NCBI RefSeq assembly: GCF_000024965.1
Contig: NC_013530.1
Location: 744,001-808,000, forward strand
Direction: 5' to 3'
DNA length: 64,000 nucleotides
Source: Xylanimonas cellulosilytica DSM 15894
GTDB taxonomy: Bacteria; Actinomycetota; Actinomycetes; Actinomycetales; Cellulomonadaceae
The notes under the pieces were generated by a model. That model ran no database searches, was not told the DNA's origin, and saw nothing but the letters and a program-made list of their open reading frames with translations. This document shows positions 27,318 through 36,694 of the stretch, in pieces (position 1 is the first letter of the stretch; the number at the start of each line of letters is the position of its first letter). The position numbers and the translations under genes are program-made.

Positions 27318-28104
27318 GGCGGCTGATCTCCTCGCGCAGTCGGGCCGTGATCTCCCCGGTCAGGCGCACGGGGTCCTGGTCCCCGACGTTCCACTCGTGC
27401 ACCACGCGCCCCGGGCGAGAGGACAGCAGCAGCACGCGCTGGCCGAGGCGCACGGCCTCGCGCACGTTGTGGGTGACGAACACGACGGTGCGCTGGGTGG
27501 TGCGCCAGATGCGCTCCAGCTCGTCGTGCAGCAGGTCGCGGGTGATGGCGTCGAGCGCGGCGAACGGCTCGTCCATCAGCAGGATCTCGCGGTCCTGGGC
27601 GAGTGCGCGGGCCAGGGCGACACGCTGGCGCATGCCGCCCGAGAGCTCGTGGGCGCGCTTGTCGGCCGCGCCGTCGAGCCGCACCAGGTGCAGCAGCTCG
27701 GCGGCCCGGGCTCGGCGCTCGTCGCGGGGCACGCCCCGCAGCTTGAGCGCGAGCTCGACGTTGCGCGCTGCCGTGAGCCACGGCAGCAGGGCCGACTCCT
27801 GGAACATCAGGGCCGCCGCACCGGCGACCACGTCCCCCGACGCCCCTCCTCGCTCCGCCGCGGGGAACCGCAGGGAACCCGAGCTCGCCGGCTCCAGGCC
27901 GGCGAGGATGCTCAGCAGCGTCGACTTGCCGCACCCGGACGCGCCGATGAGGCACACCAGCTCGCCGGGGGCGATCTCGAGGTCGACGCCGTCGAGCACC
28001 AGCGGGCCGTCGGCGAACCGCTTGCCGACGCCGCTCAGGCGCACGGCGAGGGTCTCGGCGGGCTCGACCGCGGAGGAGGAGGTGGGGGACGTGATCGTGG
28101 TCAT
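27307..28104 (-). CDS. Sulfonate/taurine-type ABC transporter ATPase
   Basis: 265 residues, SsuB/TauB-like. Walker A IGASGCGKSTLL (about residue 53), Q-loop MFQESALLPW, signature LSGGMRQRVALARAL, Walker B ILLMDEPFAALD, D-loop, and H-loop VTHNVREA are all intact. It powers import through the neighbouring permease. Compared with the family there is an extra Gly/Ala-rich insert between Walker A and the Q-loop (AAERGGASGDVVAGAA). The start lies 5 bases after the binding-protein stop, and the end overlaps the permease start. Confidence 0.93.
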   Translation of the reverse strand: MTTITSPTSSSAVEPAETLAVRLSGVGKRFADGPLVLDGVDLEIAPGELVCLIGASGCGKSTLLSILAGLEPASSGSLRFPAAERGGASGDVVAGAAALMFQESALLPWLTAARNVELALKLRGVPRDERRARAAELLHLVRLDGAADKRAHELSGGMRQRVALARALAQDREILLMDEPFAALDAITRDLLHDELERIWRTTQRTVVFVTHNVREAVRLGQRVLLLSSRPGRVVHEWNVGDQDPVRLTGEITARLREEISRHAH

Positions 28105-28109
28105 GAGGT

Positions 28110-29183
28110 CTACTCCTCGCCCAGCCCGGCGGCCGAGACCGTCTCCTGGCCGTTGTCGGCCAGGACCTTGTTGAGCAGGCGCAGGTCGTAGATGCCCGTG
28201 AGGTCGGCGTCCTGCGTGGTGCCGGCCTGCACGCCGTGGTCGATCACCGTCTGCAGCGTGCCCGCGAGGGGGTTCACCGTGAACTCGATGTTCGCGAACG
28301 CGCGGTCCAGCACCTCCTGCGCGAGCGGCTTGCCGGCCGCCTCGGCGATCAGGTCGTTGACGAGCTTCGCGCTGCCCACCGGGTCGGCCTGGAGGGCTTC
28401 GATGGCGGCGAGCTCACCGCGCAGCAGCGCCTCGACCGTCTCCGGGTGCTCGGCGAGGAAGTCGGCCCGCACGATGACGTTCGTCGTGACGAACTGGCCG
28501 CCCGGCCACAGCTCCTTCTCGTCGATCAGCACGTGCGCCCCGGCATCGAGCACCAGGCGCGAGGCCCACGGCTCGGGCAGCCAGCCACCGTCGAGCTCAC
28601 CGTTCTGGAAGAGCTGGAGGGTCTGGGCGTTCTCGGTGGGCGTGACCGCGAGGTCGCCGCCGCCCTTGAGATCGGTGGTGTAGCCCTGGTCGTCGAGCCA
28701 GACGCGCAGCGCCACGTCCTGCGTGTTGCCGAGCTGCGGCGAGGCGATCTTCGTGCCCGCCAGGTCGGCGGGGGTGTCGATGCCGTCGCGGACCACGAGC
28801 TGCGCGCCGCCCGAGGCGGCCCCCGCGACGATCTTCAGGGCCTGCCCCTGCGACTTCACGAAGCCGTTGATCGCGGGGTTGGGCCCGATGAAGGCGACGT
28901 CGATCGCGCCCGCGTTGAGCGCCTCGAGCTCGGCCGGGCCGGCGTTGAAGATCTCCGTCTTCAGCGCCGTGTCGCCCAGCTCCTTCTCGAAGTGCCCGCC
29001 ACCGACGGCCACCAGGGCCGCGGCGTGCGTGACGTTCGCGAAGTACCCGACGCGCACCTCGTCCGCCGCGCCCTGGCCCTGCCCTTCGTCACCCGTCGCC
29101 GACGACGTCCCGGCACACGCCGACATCGCCAGCACGCACGCGGCGGCGAGGAGGGCGGTGGGGAGGCGGTGCGTCGTCTTCAT
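28110..29183 (-). CDS. ABC transporter substrate-binding lipoprotein, SsuA/NMT1-like
   Basis: 357 residues. The signal peptide ends in a lipobox (LAMSAC), giving an extracellular lipoprotein. The mature part is a periplasmic-binding-type II fold: VRVGYFANVTHAAALVAVGGGHFEKEL, then IDVAFIGPNPAINGF and GGWLPEPWASRLV, as in nitrate/sulfonate/taurine binding proteins. It starts 30 bases after cysN and precedes its ATPase and permease. Sulfonates are the likeliest ligand by family and operon context, but sulfate or thiosulfate-like anions cannot be excluded. Confidence 0.88.
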   Translation of the reverse strand: MKTTHRLPTALLAAACVLAMSACAGTSSATGDEGQGQGAADEVRVGYFANVTHAAALVAVGGGHFEKELGDTALKTEIFNAGPAELEALNAGAIDVAFIGPNPAINGFVKSQGQALKIVAGAASGGAQLVVRDGIDTPADLAGTKIASPQLGNTQDVALRVWLDDQGYTTDLKGGGDLAVTPTENAQTLQLFQNGELDGGWLPEPWASRLVLDAGAHVLIDEKELWPGGQFVTTNVIVRADFLAEHPETVEALLRGELAAIEALQADPVGSAKLVNDLIAEAAGKPLAQEVLDRAFANIEFTVNPLAGTLQTVIDHGVQAGTTQDADLTGIYDLRLLNKVLADNGQETVSAAGLGEE

Positions 29184-29213
29184 GGGGATCTCTCTTTCGG
29201 GGGTGGGGGTGGG

Positions 29214-30577
<1,364 letters not shown>

Positions 30578-30578
<1 letters not shown>

Positions 30579-31501
30579 CAGAAGTACCCCTCCTTCTTGC
30601 GGTCCTCCATGGCGGCCTCCGACATGCGGTCGTCGGCACGCGTGGCTCCGCGTTCGGTGATGCGGGTGGTGGCGACCTCCGCGAGGACGTCGTCCACCGT
30701 CAGGGCGATCGACTGGACGGCGCCCGTGCAGGACATGTCGCCGACGGTGCGGTAGCGCACCTTCTCGGAGCGGATGCTCGCCCGCTCGGCCGCGGTGCGC
30801 GGCTGGGAGTAGGGCCCGACGGCGAGCAGCATGCCGTCGCGGTCGAACACGTCGCGCTCGTGCGTGTAGTAGAGGCCGGGCAGCTCGATGTTCTCGCGGG
30901 CCACGTAGCGCCAGACGTCCAGCTCGGTCCAGTTGGACAGCGGGAACACGCGCACGTGCTCGCCGGGCCGGTGCCGGCCGTTGTACAGGTTCCACAGCTC
31001 GGGGCGCTGGTTGCGCGGGTCCCACTGACCGAACTCGTCACGCAGGGAGAAGATGCGCTCCTTGGCGCGGGCCTTCTCCTCGTCGCGGCGGCCGCCGCCG
31101 AACACGGCGTCGAACCGGCCCTCCTCGATGGCGGCCAGCAGGGGGCGGGTCTGCAGGGGGTTGCGCGTGCCGTCGGCACGTTCGCGCAGGCGGCCGTCGT
31201 CGATCCACTCCTGCACGCGCGCCACCTCCAGGCGCAGGCGCAGCCGGTCCGCGACGCGGTCGCGGAACGCGAGCACCTCGGGGAAGTTGTGGCCGGTGTC
31301 CACGTGCAGCAGCGGGAACGGCACCGGGGCGGGCGCGAACGCCTTGACCGCCAGGTGCAGCATCACCATCGAGTCCTTGCCGCCGGAGAACAGCAGGACG
31401 GGCCGCTCGAGCTCGGCCACCACCTCGCGGATGATGTGGATGGCCTCGCTCTCGAGGGCGTCGAGCAGAGACTGCTCGCGGGTCACGGTGGGGGACGTCA
31501 T
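30578..31501 (-). CDS. cysD: Sulfate adenylyltransferase subunit 2
   Basis: Catalytic ATP-pyrophosphatase subunit that adenylates sulfate to APS together with CysN. 307 residues. Motifs: PP-loop LLFSGGKDSMVMLHLA (about 35-50), HVDTGHNFPEV, GGGRRDEEKARAKERIFS, PLSNWTELDVWRYV, and the usual ending RKKEGYF. The ATG at 31501 gives the normal length. It follows cysH by 20 bases and is coupled to cysN. Confidence 0.97.
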
Positions 31502-31521
31502 GGTGCCTTCCGGGATCGGGA

Positions 31522-32433
31522 TCACGTGTGCAGACCGCACTCGGTCTTGTCGAAGCCGGACCAGCGGCCCGAGCGGGGGTCCGCGCCCGGTGCGACGCGG
31601 TGCGTGCACGGTGCGCAGCCGATCGAGGGGTAGCCGTCGTCGAGCAGCGGGTTGAGCGGGACGCCGTGGCGGGCGGCGTAGCCGAACAGGTCGTCGCTGC
31701 TCCACGCGGCCAGCGGGTTGACCTTGATCAGCCCGTTCTTCTCGTCGTAGGTGACCAGCGGGGTGCCCGTGCGGGTCGGGGCCTCGTCGCGGCGCACCCC
31801 CGTGAACCACACCTCGTAGCCCGCCAGGGTGCGGCTGAGCGGCTCGACCTTGCGCATCGCGCAGCAGGCCGCCGGGTCGCGCGCCCACAGGTCCTTGCCG
31901 TGCTCGGCGTCCTGCGCGCTCACCGTGAGCCGCGGCAGCACGTCGACGACGGTGACGTCCATGGTCGTGGCGACGGCGTCGCGCGTCCCCACCGTCTCCG
32001 GGAAGTGGTAGCCGGTGTCGAGGAACAGCACGTCGACGAAGGGCAGCGCACGGGCGACCACGTGCGGCAGGACGGCGTCGGCCATCGAGCACGCGACGGT
32101 GGCCAGGTCGCCGCCCAGCTCGCGCGCCACCCAGGCCACGACCTGCTCGGCCGTGGCCTCGTCGTCGGCCCCGACGCCCGAGCCGCCGAGCTCGGCCGCA
32201 CCGCGTGCGGCGATCGCGCGCAGCTCCGCCTCGGAGCGCTTGATGGCACCCCGGGCGGCGCGGGCCTCCGCGTGCGCCTCGCGTGCGGCGACGCGCGCCT
32301 CGAAGCGCTCGCGCGGGGACTGCGGGCCTGCGGCCCCCCCGATGGTCGAGCTCGTCGAGACCGGGGCGGTGGTTTCGACAGGCTCAACCAGCGTCGCCGG
32401 GGTGGTTGCGACCAGCGGGGAGTCGCCGCTCAC
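31522..32433 (-). CDS. cysH: Adenylylsulfate (APS) reductase, iron-sulfur type
   Basis: Reduces APS to sulfite plus AMP with thioredoxin. 303 residues; the catalytic PAPS-reductase domain starts near 75. The CC pair in DPAACCAMRKVEPL and the CxxC in GCAPCTHRV are the four ligands of the [4Fe-4S] cluster of the APS-using subgroup, and the catalytic C-terminal motif ECGLHT is intact. This fits the absence of an APS kinase gene. The GTG at 32433 overlaps the sulfite reductase stop (GTGA). Residues about 10-35 are repeat-derived (LVEPVETT and following Ser/Thr-rich stretch), giving an N-terminal extension ahead of the enzyme. Confidence 0.95.
   Translation of the reverse strand: MSGDSPLVATTPATLVEPVETTAPVSTSSTIGGAAGPQSPRERFEARVAAREAHAEARAARGAIKRSEAELRAIAARGAAELGGSGVGADDEATAEQVVAWVARELGGDLATVACSMADAVLPHVVARALPFVDVLFLDTGYHFPETVGTRDAVATTMDVTVVDVLPRLTVSAQDAEHGKDLWARDPAACCAMRKVEPLSRTLAGYEVWFTGVRRDEAPTRTGTPLVTYDEKNGLIKVNPLAAWSSDDLFGYAARHGVPLNPLLDDGYPSIGCAPCTHRVAPGADPRSGRWSGFDKTECGLHT
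32343..32390. repeat. REP-like palindromes inside the 5' end of cysH
   Basis: A good copy at 32368-32390 (right arm slightly changed, AACCAGC) and a diverged inverted copy at about 32343-32364. Both are read in the cysH frame. Confidence 0.85.
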
Positions 32434-34142
32434 CGCAACGCCTCCTCGTCCGCCCGGTGCGCCCAGTGGGCGAACGTCTCGCCGTCCTCGCGGTCCGCGG
32501 CGAAGCGGCGCACGACCTTCTCGACGTAGTCGGCCAGGTCGTCCGAGGTGACCTTGAGCCCGCGCACCGTGCGGCCCAGTCCGGCGTCCGGCCGGTCCGA
32601 CGTCGCCAGGCCGCCGCCCAGGTGCACCTGGAAGCCCGGGACCTGCTCGCCGTCGTCGGACATCACGAGCTGGCCCTTGAAGCCGATGTCCGCCGTCTGG
32701 ATGCGGGCGCAGGAGTTCGGGCAGCCGTTGACGTTGATCTCGAGCTTGGTGTCCAGCGCCGCCAGGACGTCGCCGGCACGCTCCTCGAGCCGGGTGATCG
32801 CGGCGGCCGCCGTGTCCTTGGTGTCGACGATCGCGAGCTTGCAGAACTCGATGCCCGTGCACGCCATCGTGGACCGGCGCACCAGGCTGGGGCGGGCCGT
32901 CAGGCCCAGCGGCTCCAGGCCCGCGACCAGCTCGTCCACGCGGTCCGCGGGAACGCCCAGGACGACGACCTTCTGGTGCGCGGTGAGGCGGGCGCTCTGT
33001 GCGCCCACGGACTCGACGAGGTCCGCGAGCCCGGTCAGCGTGTTGCCGCCCACGCGGCCGACCACGGGGGCCGCGCCCACGTAGAACCGGCCGTCCTTCT
33101 GCTCGTGCACGCCCACGTGGTCGCCCGGGCGGGTCGGCGGTGCCGGCGGAGGGCCGTCGGGCAGGGCGAAGCCCAGGTACTCCGCCTCCAGCACCTGGCG
33201 GAACTTCTCGGTACCCCAGTCGGCCAGCAGGAACTTCAGGCGGGCCTTGTTGCGCAGCCGGCGGTAGCCGTAGTCGCGGAAGATGCGGATGACGCCGTGC
33301 CACACGTCCGGCGCCTGCTCCTCGGTGACGAACACCCCGAGGCGCTCACCGAGGCGCGGCGTCGTCGACAGCGCACCGCCCACCCACAGGTCGTAGCCCG
33401 GACCCAGCTCGGGGTGGACGACGCCCACGAGCGAGATGTCGTTGATCTCGTGCACGACGTCGAGCGACGGGTGACCGGTGATCGCCGTCTTGAACTTGCG
33501 CGGCAGGTTGGCCAGCTCCGGGTCACCGATGTAGCGGCGCTTGATCTCCAGGATCACGGGGGTCGGGTCGATGATCTCGTCCGCCGCGATGCCGGCCACC
33601 GGGCTGCCGAGGAACCCGCGCGGGGAGTCGCCGCACGCCGTCGTCGTCTCCAGGCCCACCGTGTCGAGGCGACGCCAGATCTCGGGGACGTCCTCGATGG
33701 CGATCCAGTGGTACTGGATGTTCTGGCGGTCGGTGATGTCCGCCGAGCCGCGGGCGAAGTCGGCCGAGATGCCACCCAGCACCCGCAACGCCTGCGGCGT
33801 CAGGGCCTGACCGTCGGTGCGGACCCGCAGCATGAAGTAGCGGTCCTCGAGCTCGTGCGGCTCCAGCGTCGCGGTGCGACCGCCGTCGATCCCCGGCTTG
33901 CGCTGGGTGTACAGGCCCCACCAGCGGAACCGGCCGTGCAGGTCGTCGCCCGGGATCGAGTCGAAGCCCTCGCGGGCATAGATCGACTCGATGCGCTCGC
34001 GGACCCCGAGCGGAGCGGACTCCTGCTTGAAGACCTCGTTGGCGTTGAGCGGCTCCGTGCCGTCCACCTTCCACTGGCCGTTCGGCCGGCCGCCCCCACG
34101 GGGAGGGCGGACGGCCGAACGGTTCTCGCCTGTGATCGTCAT
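32430..34142 (-). CDS. sir: Ferredoxin-dependent sulfite reductase (SirA/NirA type)
   Basis: Six-electron reduction of sulfite to sulfide using ferredoxin, siroheme and a [4Fe-4S] cluster. 570 residues with the duplicated ferrodoxin-like and siroheme half-domains. The cluster/siroheme Cys are in MACTGIEFCKLA and NGCPNSCAR. The Tyr in WGLYTQRKPG and the Cys in TTACGDSPRG match the residues that form a covalent Tyr-Cys link in the mycobacterial enzyme. Sulfite rather than nitrite use is supported by cysH, cysD, cysN and cobA in the same operon. It starts 6 bases after the transporter stop. Confidence 0.93.
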   Translation of the reverse strand: MTITGENRSAVRPPRGGGRPNGQWKVDGTEPLNANEVFKQESAPLGVRERIESIYAREGFDSIPGDDLHGRFRWWGLYTQRKPGIDGGRTATLEPHELEDRYFMLRVRTDGQALTPQALRVLGGISADFARGSADITDRQNIQYHWIAIEDVPEIWRRLDTVGLETTTACGDSPRGFLGSPVAGIAADEIIDPTPVILEIKRRYIGDPELANLPRKFKTAITGHPSLDVVHEINDISLVGVVHPELGPGYDLWVGGALSTTPRLGERLGVFVTEEQAPDVWHGVIRIFRDYGYRRLRNKARLKFLLADWGTEKFRQVLEAEYLGFALPDGPPPAPPTRPGDHVGVHEQKDGRFYVGAAPVVGRVGGNTLTGLADLVESVGAQSARLTAHQKVVVLGVPADRVDELVAGLEPLGLTARPSLVRRSTMACTGIEFCKLAIVDTKDTAAAAITRLEERAGDVLAALDTKLEINVNGCPNSCARIQTADIGFKGQLVMSDDGEQVPGFQVHLGGGLATSDRPDAGLGRTVRGLKVTSDDLADYVEKVVRRFAADREDGETFAHWAHRADEEALR

Positions 34143-34148
34143 GACTTC

Positions 34149-35288
34149 CTAGAGCTCGACGTTCGCGAACAGCAGGCTGGCCAGCGCCAGGCCTGCGATC
34201 AGGTTGAACACCGCCGCCGAGCCGAAGACCGCGAGCGGACGCCAGCCCGCCTCGCGGATCCCCGAGACCCGGAACTCCAGGCCGATGGAGGTGAAGGCGA
34301 TGATGAAGAAGATCGTGCTGAGGGACTTGAGGACGGCGATGTCGGGTGCCGCGGCGTCCGACCCCACGTTGGCGATGTACAGCGTCGCGACGAGCGACGC
34401 GAGCACGAAGCCGAGCACGAACTTCGGGAACCGGGTCCACAGCTCGCCCACCTTGGGGGCGGCGGCTGCGCCGGGGCCCTTGCGCTCCACCTTGAAGGCG
34501 AAGTACAGGGTCAGCAGGAACGCGACGACGCCGATGAGCACGTTCTGCGAGCTCTTGACGATGGCCGCGACCTGGAGCACCTCGTCGCCCGCGATGGCGG
34601 CCGACGCCGTGACGGCGGCGGTGGTGTCGATGTTGCCGCCGATCCAGGCGCCGGCGACGGCCGGCGTGAGGTTCAGGGCCTCGGCGAGCGGCGGCAGGAT
34701 GAAGATCGACGGGAGGGCGAAGATGATGACCAGGCTGGCGGCGTAGGCGAGCTGCTCCTTCTTCGCCTGGACCGCGCCGGCCGCGCTGATCGCGGCGCTC
34801 ACGCCGCAGATGGAGACGGCCGAGGCGAGCAGGGCGCGCAGCTTGTCGTCGACGCCCAGCTTGCCGCCCAGCCACCAGGTGAACCCGAAGACCAGGCTGA
34901 TGAGCAGGACGGCCTGCAGGATGCCGGGGCCGCCGGCCTTGGCGATGGACGCGAAGTTGATCGTCGCGCCGAGCAGCACCAGGCCGAGCTTGATGAACAG
35001 CTCGGTGCGGAACGCGGCGGCGAGCCGGTCGCGCACCCCTGCGAGCGAGAGCGCGAGGTTGCCGAGCAGGCCCAGCGCGATGGCGTAGACGGGGTACTCG
35101 ACGGACTTGGCGACGCCGGCCAGGGCGGTGTCCTCGAGCCAGACCGGCACGCCGTCCGCGAGGAAGCGGGCCAGCCAGGCGAGGCCCAGCAGGAGGGCGA
35201 GGCCGACGACGGCGTAGGCGGGGCCGGGGCGGGCGCCGGCCTGGACGACGGAGCTCTCGAGGGAGGCCTGGGTCTTCGTGGTGCTCAC
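34149..35288 (-). CDS. YeiH-family putative sulfate exporter / anion transporter
   Basis: 379-residue membrane protein with about ten helices, of the UPF0324/YeiH family (FIKLGLVLLGATINFASI, LASAVSICGVSAAISAAGAVQAKKEQLAYAASLVIIFALPSIFILPPL, AWIGGNIDTTAAVTASAAIAGDEVLQVAAIVKSSQN). The family is annotated as putative sulfate exporters, and direction is not settled; its place between the leader and sulfite reductase supports transport of sulfate or a related anion. The GTG at 35288 overlaps the stop of a 51-residue single-helix protein (GTGA), so the two are probably made together. Confidence 0.85.
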   Translation of the reverse strand: MSTTKTQASLESSVVQAGARPGPAYAVVGLALLLGLAWLARFLADGVPVWLEDTALAGVAKSVEYPVYAIALGLLGNLALSLAGVRDRLAAAFRTELFIKLGLVLLGATINFASIAKAGGPGILQAVLLISLVFGFTWWLGGKLGVDDKLRALLASAVSICGVSAAISAAGAVQAKKEQLAYAASLVIIFALPSIFILPPLAEALNLTPAVAGAWIGGNIDTTAAVTASAAIAGDEVLQVAAIVKSSQNVLIGVVAFLLTLYFAFKVERKGPGAAAAPKVGELWTRFPKFVLGFVLASLVATLYIANVGSDAAAPDIAVLKSLSTIFFIIAFTSIGLEFRVSGIREAGWRPLAVFGSAAVFNLIAGLALASLLFANVEL

Positions 35289-35440
35289 GAGGCCAGCCCC
35301 TCGGGCAGGAGGGACAGCAGGCCGAGGGCGACGAGCGCGAGGCCGACGATGGTGGCCGTCCAGTCCTCGGACAGGTGGATGCGGCGCGCGGAGGCCACGG
35401 AGACCTCCGGCGGCTCAGGCGTGTCTTGCTGCGTGGACAT
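35285..35440 (-). CDS. 51-residue single-helix membrane protein coupled to the YeiH-type transporter
   Basis: Small gene starting ATG at 35440, with GAAGAGG about 4-10 bases upstream. The protein opens MSTQQDTPEPPEVSVASARR, continues with HLSEDWTATIV, and has one hydrophobic helix (VGLALVALGLLSLLPEG, about 32-48) and a short end. Its TGA overlaps the transporter GTG. Size, one helix and coupling suggest a small subunit or assembly factor of the transporter; I know no family for it. The reading is strongly supported by codon GC3, ribosome site and both flanking signals. Confidence 0.85.
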   Translation of the reverse strand: MSTQQDTPEPPEVSVASARRIHLSEDWTATIVGLALVALGLLSLLPEGLAS

Positions 35441-35468
35441 GGGTCCTCTTCCGGTTCATCGGGTGGAT

Positions 35469-35503
35469 GTGGTGCGGCGAGGCGGGCGACGGCCGCCTAC
35501 CAC
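35469..35503 (-). promoter_or_regulatory. Attenuator-like hairpin after the sulfur leader peptide
   Basis: Inner stem AGGCGG/CCGCCT (35480-35485 with 35493-35498, 7-base loop) inside an outer GTGGT/ACCAC pairing (35469-35473 with 35499-35503), starting 6 bases after the leader stop codon and ending about 30 bases before the next gene. Ribosome stalling in the leader would change access to this element. Confidence 0.6.
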
Positions 35504-35509
35504 CCCCGG

Positions 35510-35581
35510 TCAGAGGTGCATGCGAGCGCCGCCCTGGAGACACATCTCCATGGCCGGACGGCAGGTGCACATGCGTGGCAT
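35510..35581 (-). CDS. Cys/Met-rich leader peptide of the sulfate-assimilation operon (23 residues)
   Basis: Short frame from ATG 35581 to TGA 35510. It encodes 23 residues: Cys at 5, 7 and 14 and Met at 1, 4, 11, 13 and 21, so 8 of 23 are sulfur amino acids; it opens MPRMCTCRP. A -10-like CAATCT ends 7 bases before the ATG with a -35 TTGCTA 17 bases further up, so the transcript should start at the ATG (leaderless). It is followed by a hairpin and then the operon. Cysteine-rich leaderless leader peptides that attenuate sulfur operons are known in mycobacteria; the same mechanism is inferred here. Confidence 0.78.
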   Translation of the reverse strand: MPRMCTCRPAMEMCLQGGARMHL

Positions 35582-35588
35582 GAGGCAC

Positions 35589-35617
35589 AGATTGCGGTCT
35601 GATCTATCAGTTAGCAA
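35589..35617 (-). promoter_or_regulatory. Promoter of the sulfate-assimilation operon with a palindrome in the spacer
   Basis: Minus-strand -35 TTGCTA (35612-35617) and -10 CAATCT (35589-35594) with a 17-base spacer. The palindrome CTGAT-N2-ATCAG (35599-35610) lies inside the spacer, an ideal place for a repressor. The -10 is a weak match, as expected of a controlled promoter. Confidence 0.55.
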
Positions 35618-35727
35618 GGGGCGACCTATGAATGCTCACGATGTGGGACGGCCGTCCACGCACTGACGGGGTGGGCGGTAGCGCCCCGCCGCGTCCGGCA
35701 CCCGACGCCGGCCGATACGCTCACTGC

Positions 35728-36096
35728 GTGGAGTTCCTGTACAACGTCTTCGTCCTGTTGCACTTCGTCGGCTGGGCCATCGTGCTCGGTGGCTACCTCG
35801 CCTCCCTGCGCACGCCCGGGCTGTACCGCGGCGTGTTCCACGGCGCGGCCACCGCGCTCGTGGCGGGCATCGTCATGATGGGTCTCATCGAGTCCGGCAC
35901 GGCCGGCCCGGAGGGGATCGACCGCACCAAGCTCACCGTGAAGCTGGTCGTCGCCCTGGTCATCGCCGTCCTCGCGTTCGTGGCCCGCCGCCAGGGCCGC
36001 AAGGCCGACAACGGGACCGGTGCCGTGACCCCCGGCATCAAGCACGCGATCGGCGGGCTGGCGCTCGTCAACATCGTCGTCGCCGTCTTCTGGTGA
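35728..36096 (+). CDS. Small four-helix membrane protein
   Basis: 122 residues with four hydrophobic helices: VEFLYNVFVLLHFVGWAIVLGGYL, GAATALVAGIVMMGLIES, LTVKLVVALVIAVLAFVARR and IGGLALVNIVVAVFW. The pattern LHFVGWA...GG at the start is common to actinobacterial hypothetical membrane proteins; function is unknown. The GTG at 35728 lies 6 bases after -10 TACGCT (35716-35721), so it is leaderless; the longer frame back to 35632 is not supported. It is 36 bases from the DUF456 gene and probably co-transcribed with it. Confidence 0.8.
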   Translation: MEFLYNVFVLLHFVGWAIVLGGYLASLRTPGLYRGVFHGAATALVAGIVMMGLIESGTAGPEGIDRTKLTVKLVVALVIAVLAFVARRQGRKADNGTGAVTPGIKHAIGGLALVNIVVAVFW

Positions 36097-36132
36097 CGGC
36101 GTGCCCGGCCTGACGTCGACGGCGGAGCGTCC

Positions 36133-36612
36133 GTGAGCGTGCTCGGCGAGGTCCTCGTCGGGCTCGTGATCCTCGTCGGCCTGGCCGGGATCGTCGTCCA
36201 GGTGCTCCCCGGCAACGTCCTGGTGCTCGGCGCCGTCGGCGTGTGGGCCTGGATGACCGGCGGTGACGCGTGGTGGGTGCTCGCCGCGGCCGCCGTCGTC
36301 GTGATCCTGGCCGAGCTGGGGCAGTGGCTGCTGGCCGGGCGGCACCTGCGCAAGGCGGACGTGCCGTTCCGGACGATCGGCTGGGCCGGCGTCGCCGGGA
36401 TCGTCGGGTTCGTGGTGATCCCGGTGATCGGGCTCTTCCTGTTCTTCCCGGCCGCCGTCTACCTCCTGGAGGTGCGCCGGCGGTCGGACCGCGCGGCCGC
36501 CTGGGCCGCGACCAAGGCGGCGATCCAGGCGACGGGCATCACCATCCTGGTCCAGCTCGCCGGCGGCCTGCTGGCCACGACGATCTGGGTCCTCGGGCTG
36601 ATCATCACGTAG
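36133..36612 (+). CDS. DUF456-family membrane protein
   Basis: 159 residues, about five helices, with the Gly-rich repeat pattern of DUF456 (VLVGLVILVGLAGIVVQVLPGNVLVLGAVGVWAW, GVAGIVGFVVIPVIGLFLFFPAAVYLLEV). The function of the family is not known. GTG start at 36133. It follows the four-helix protein closely and precedes pcrA, which has its own -10. Confidence 0.82.
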   Translation: MSVLGEVLVGLVILVGLAGIVVQVLPGNVLVLGAVGVWAWMTGGDAWWVLAAAAVVVILAELGQWLLAGRHLRKADVPFRTIGWAGVAGIVGFVVIPVIGLFLFFPAAVYLLEVRRRSDRAAAWAATKAAIQATGITILVQLAGGLLATTIWVLGLIIT

Positions 36613-36694
36613 CGCCCGGGCGCGACGGCCGGGCGTGGGTCAGCGCGCTGCGGCGGGCCGGAGTGTCGGCCCCGGCGCCTAGGCTGGGGCTGCG

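Noticed and set aside
35441-35620. SAM riboswitch before the sulfur operon
   Set aside because: No conserved S-box or SAM-IV pattern was seen; the leader peptide with hairpin explains the region better.
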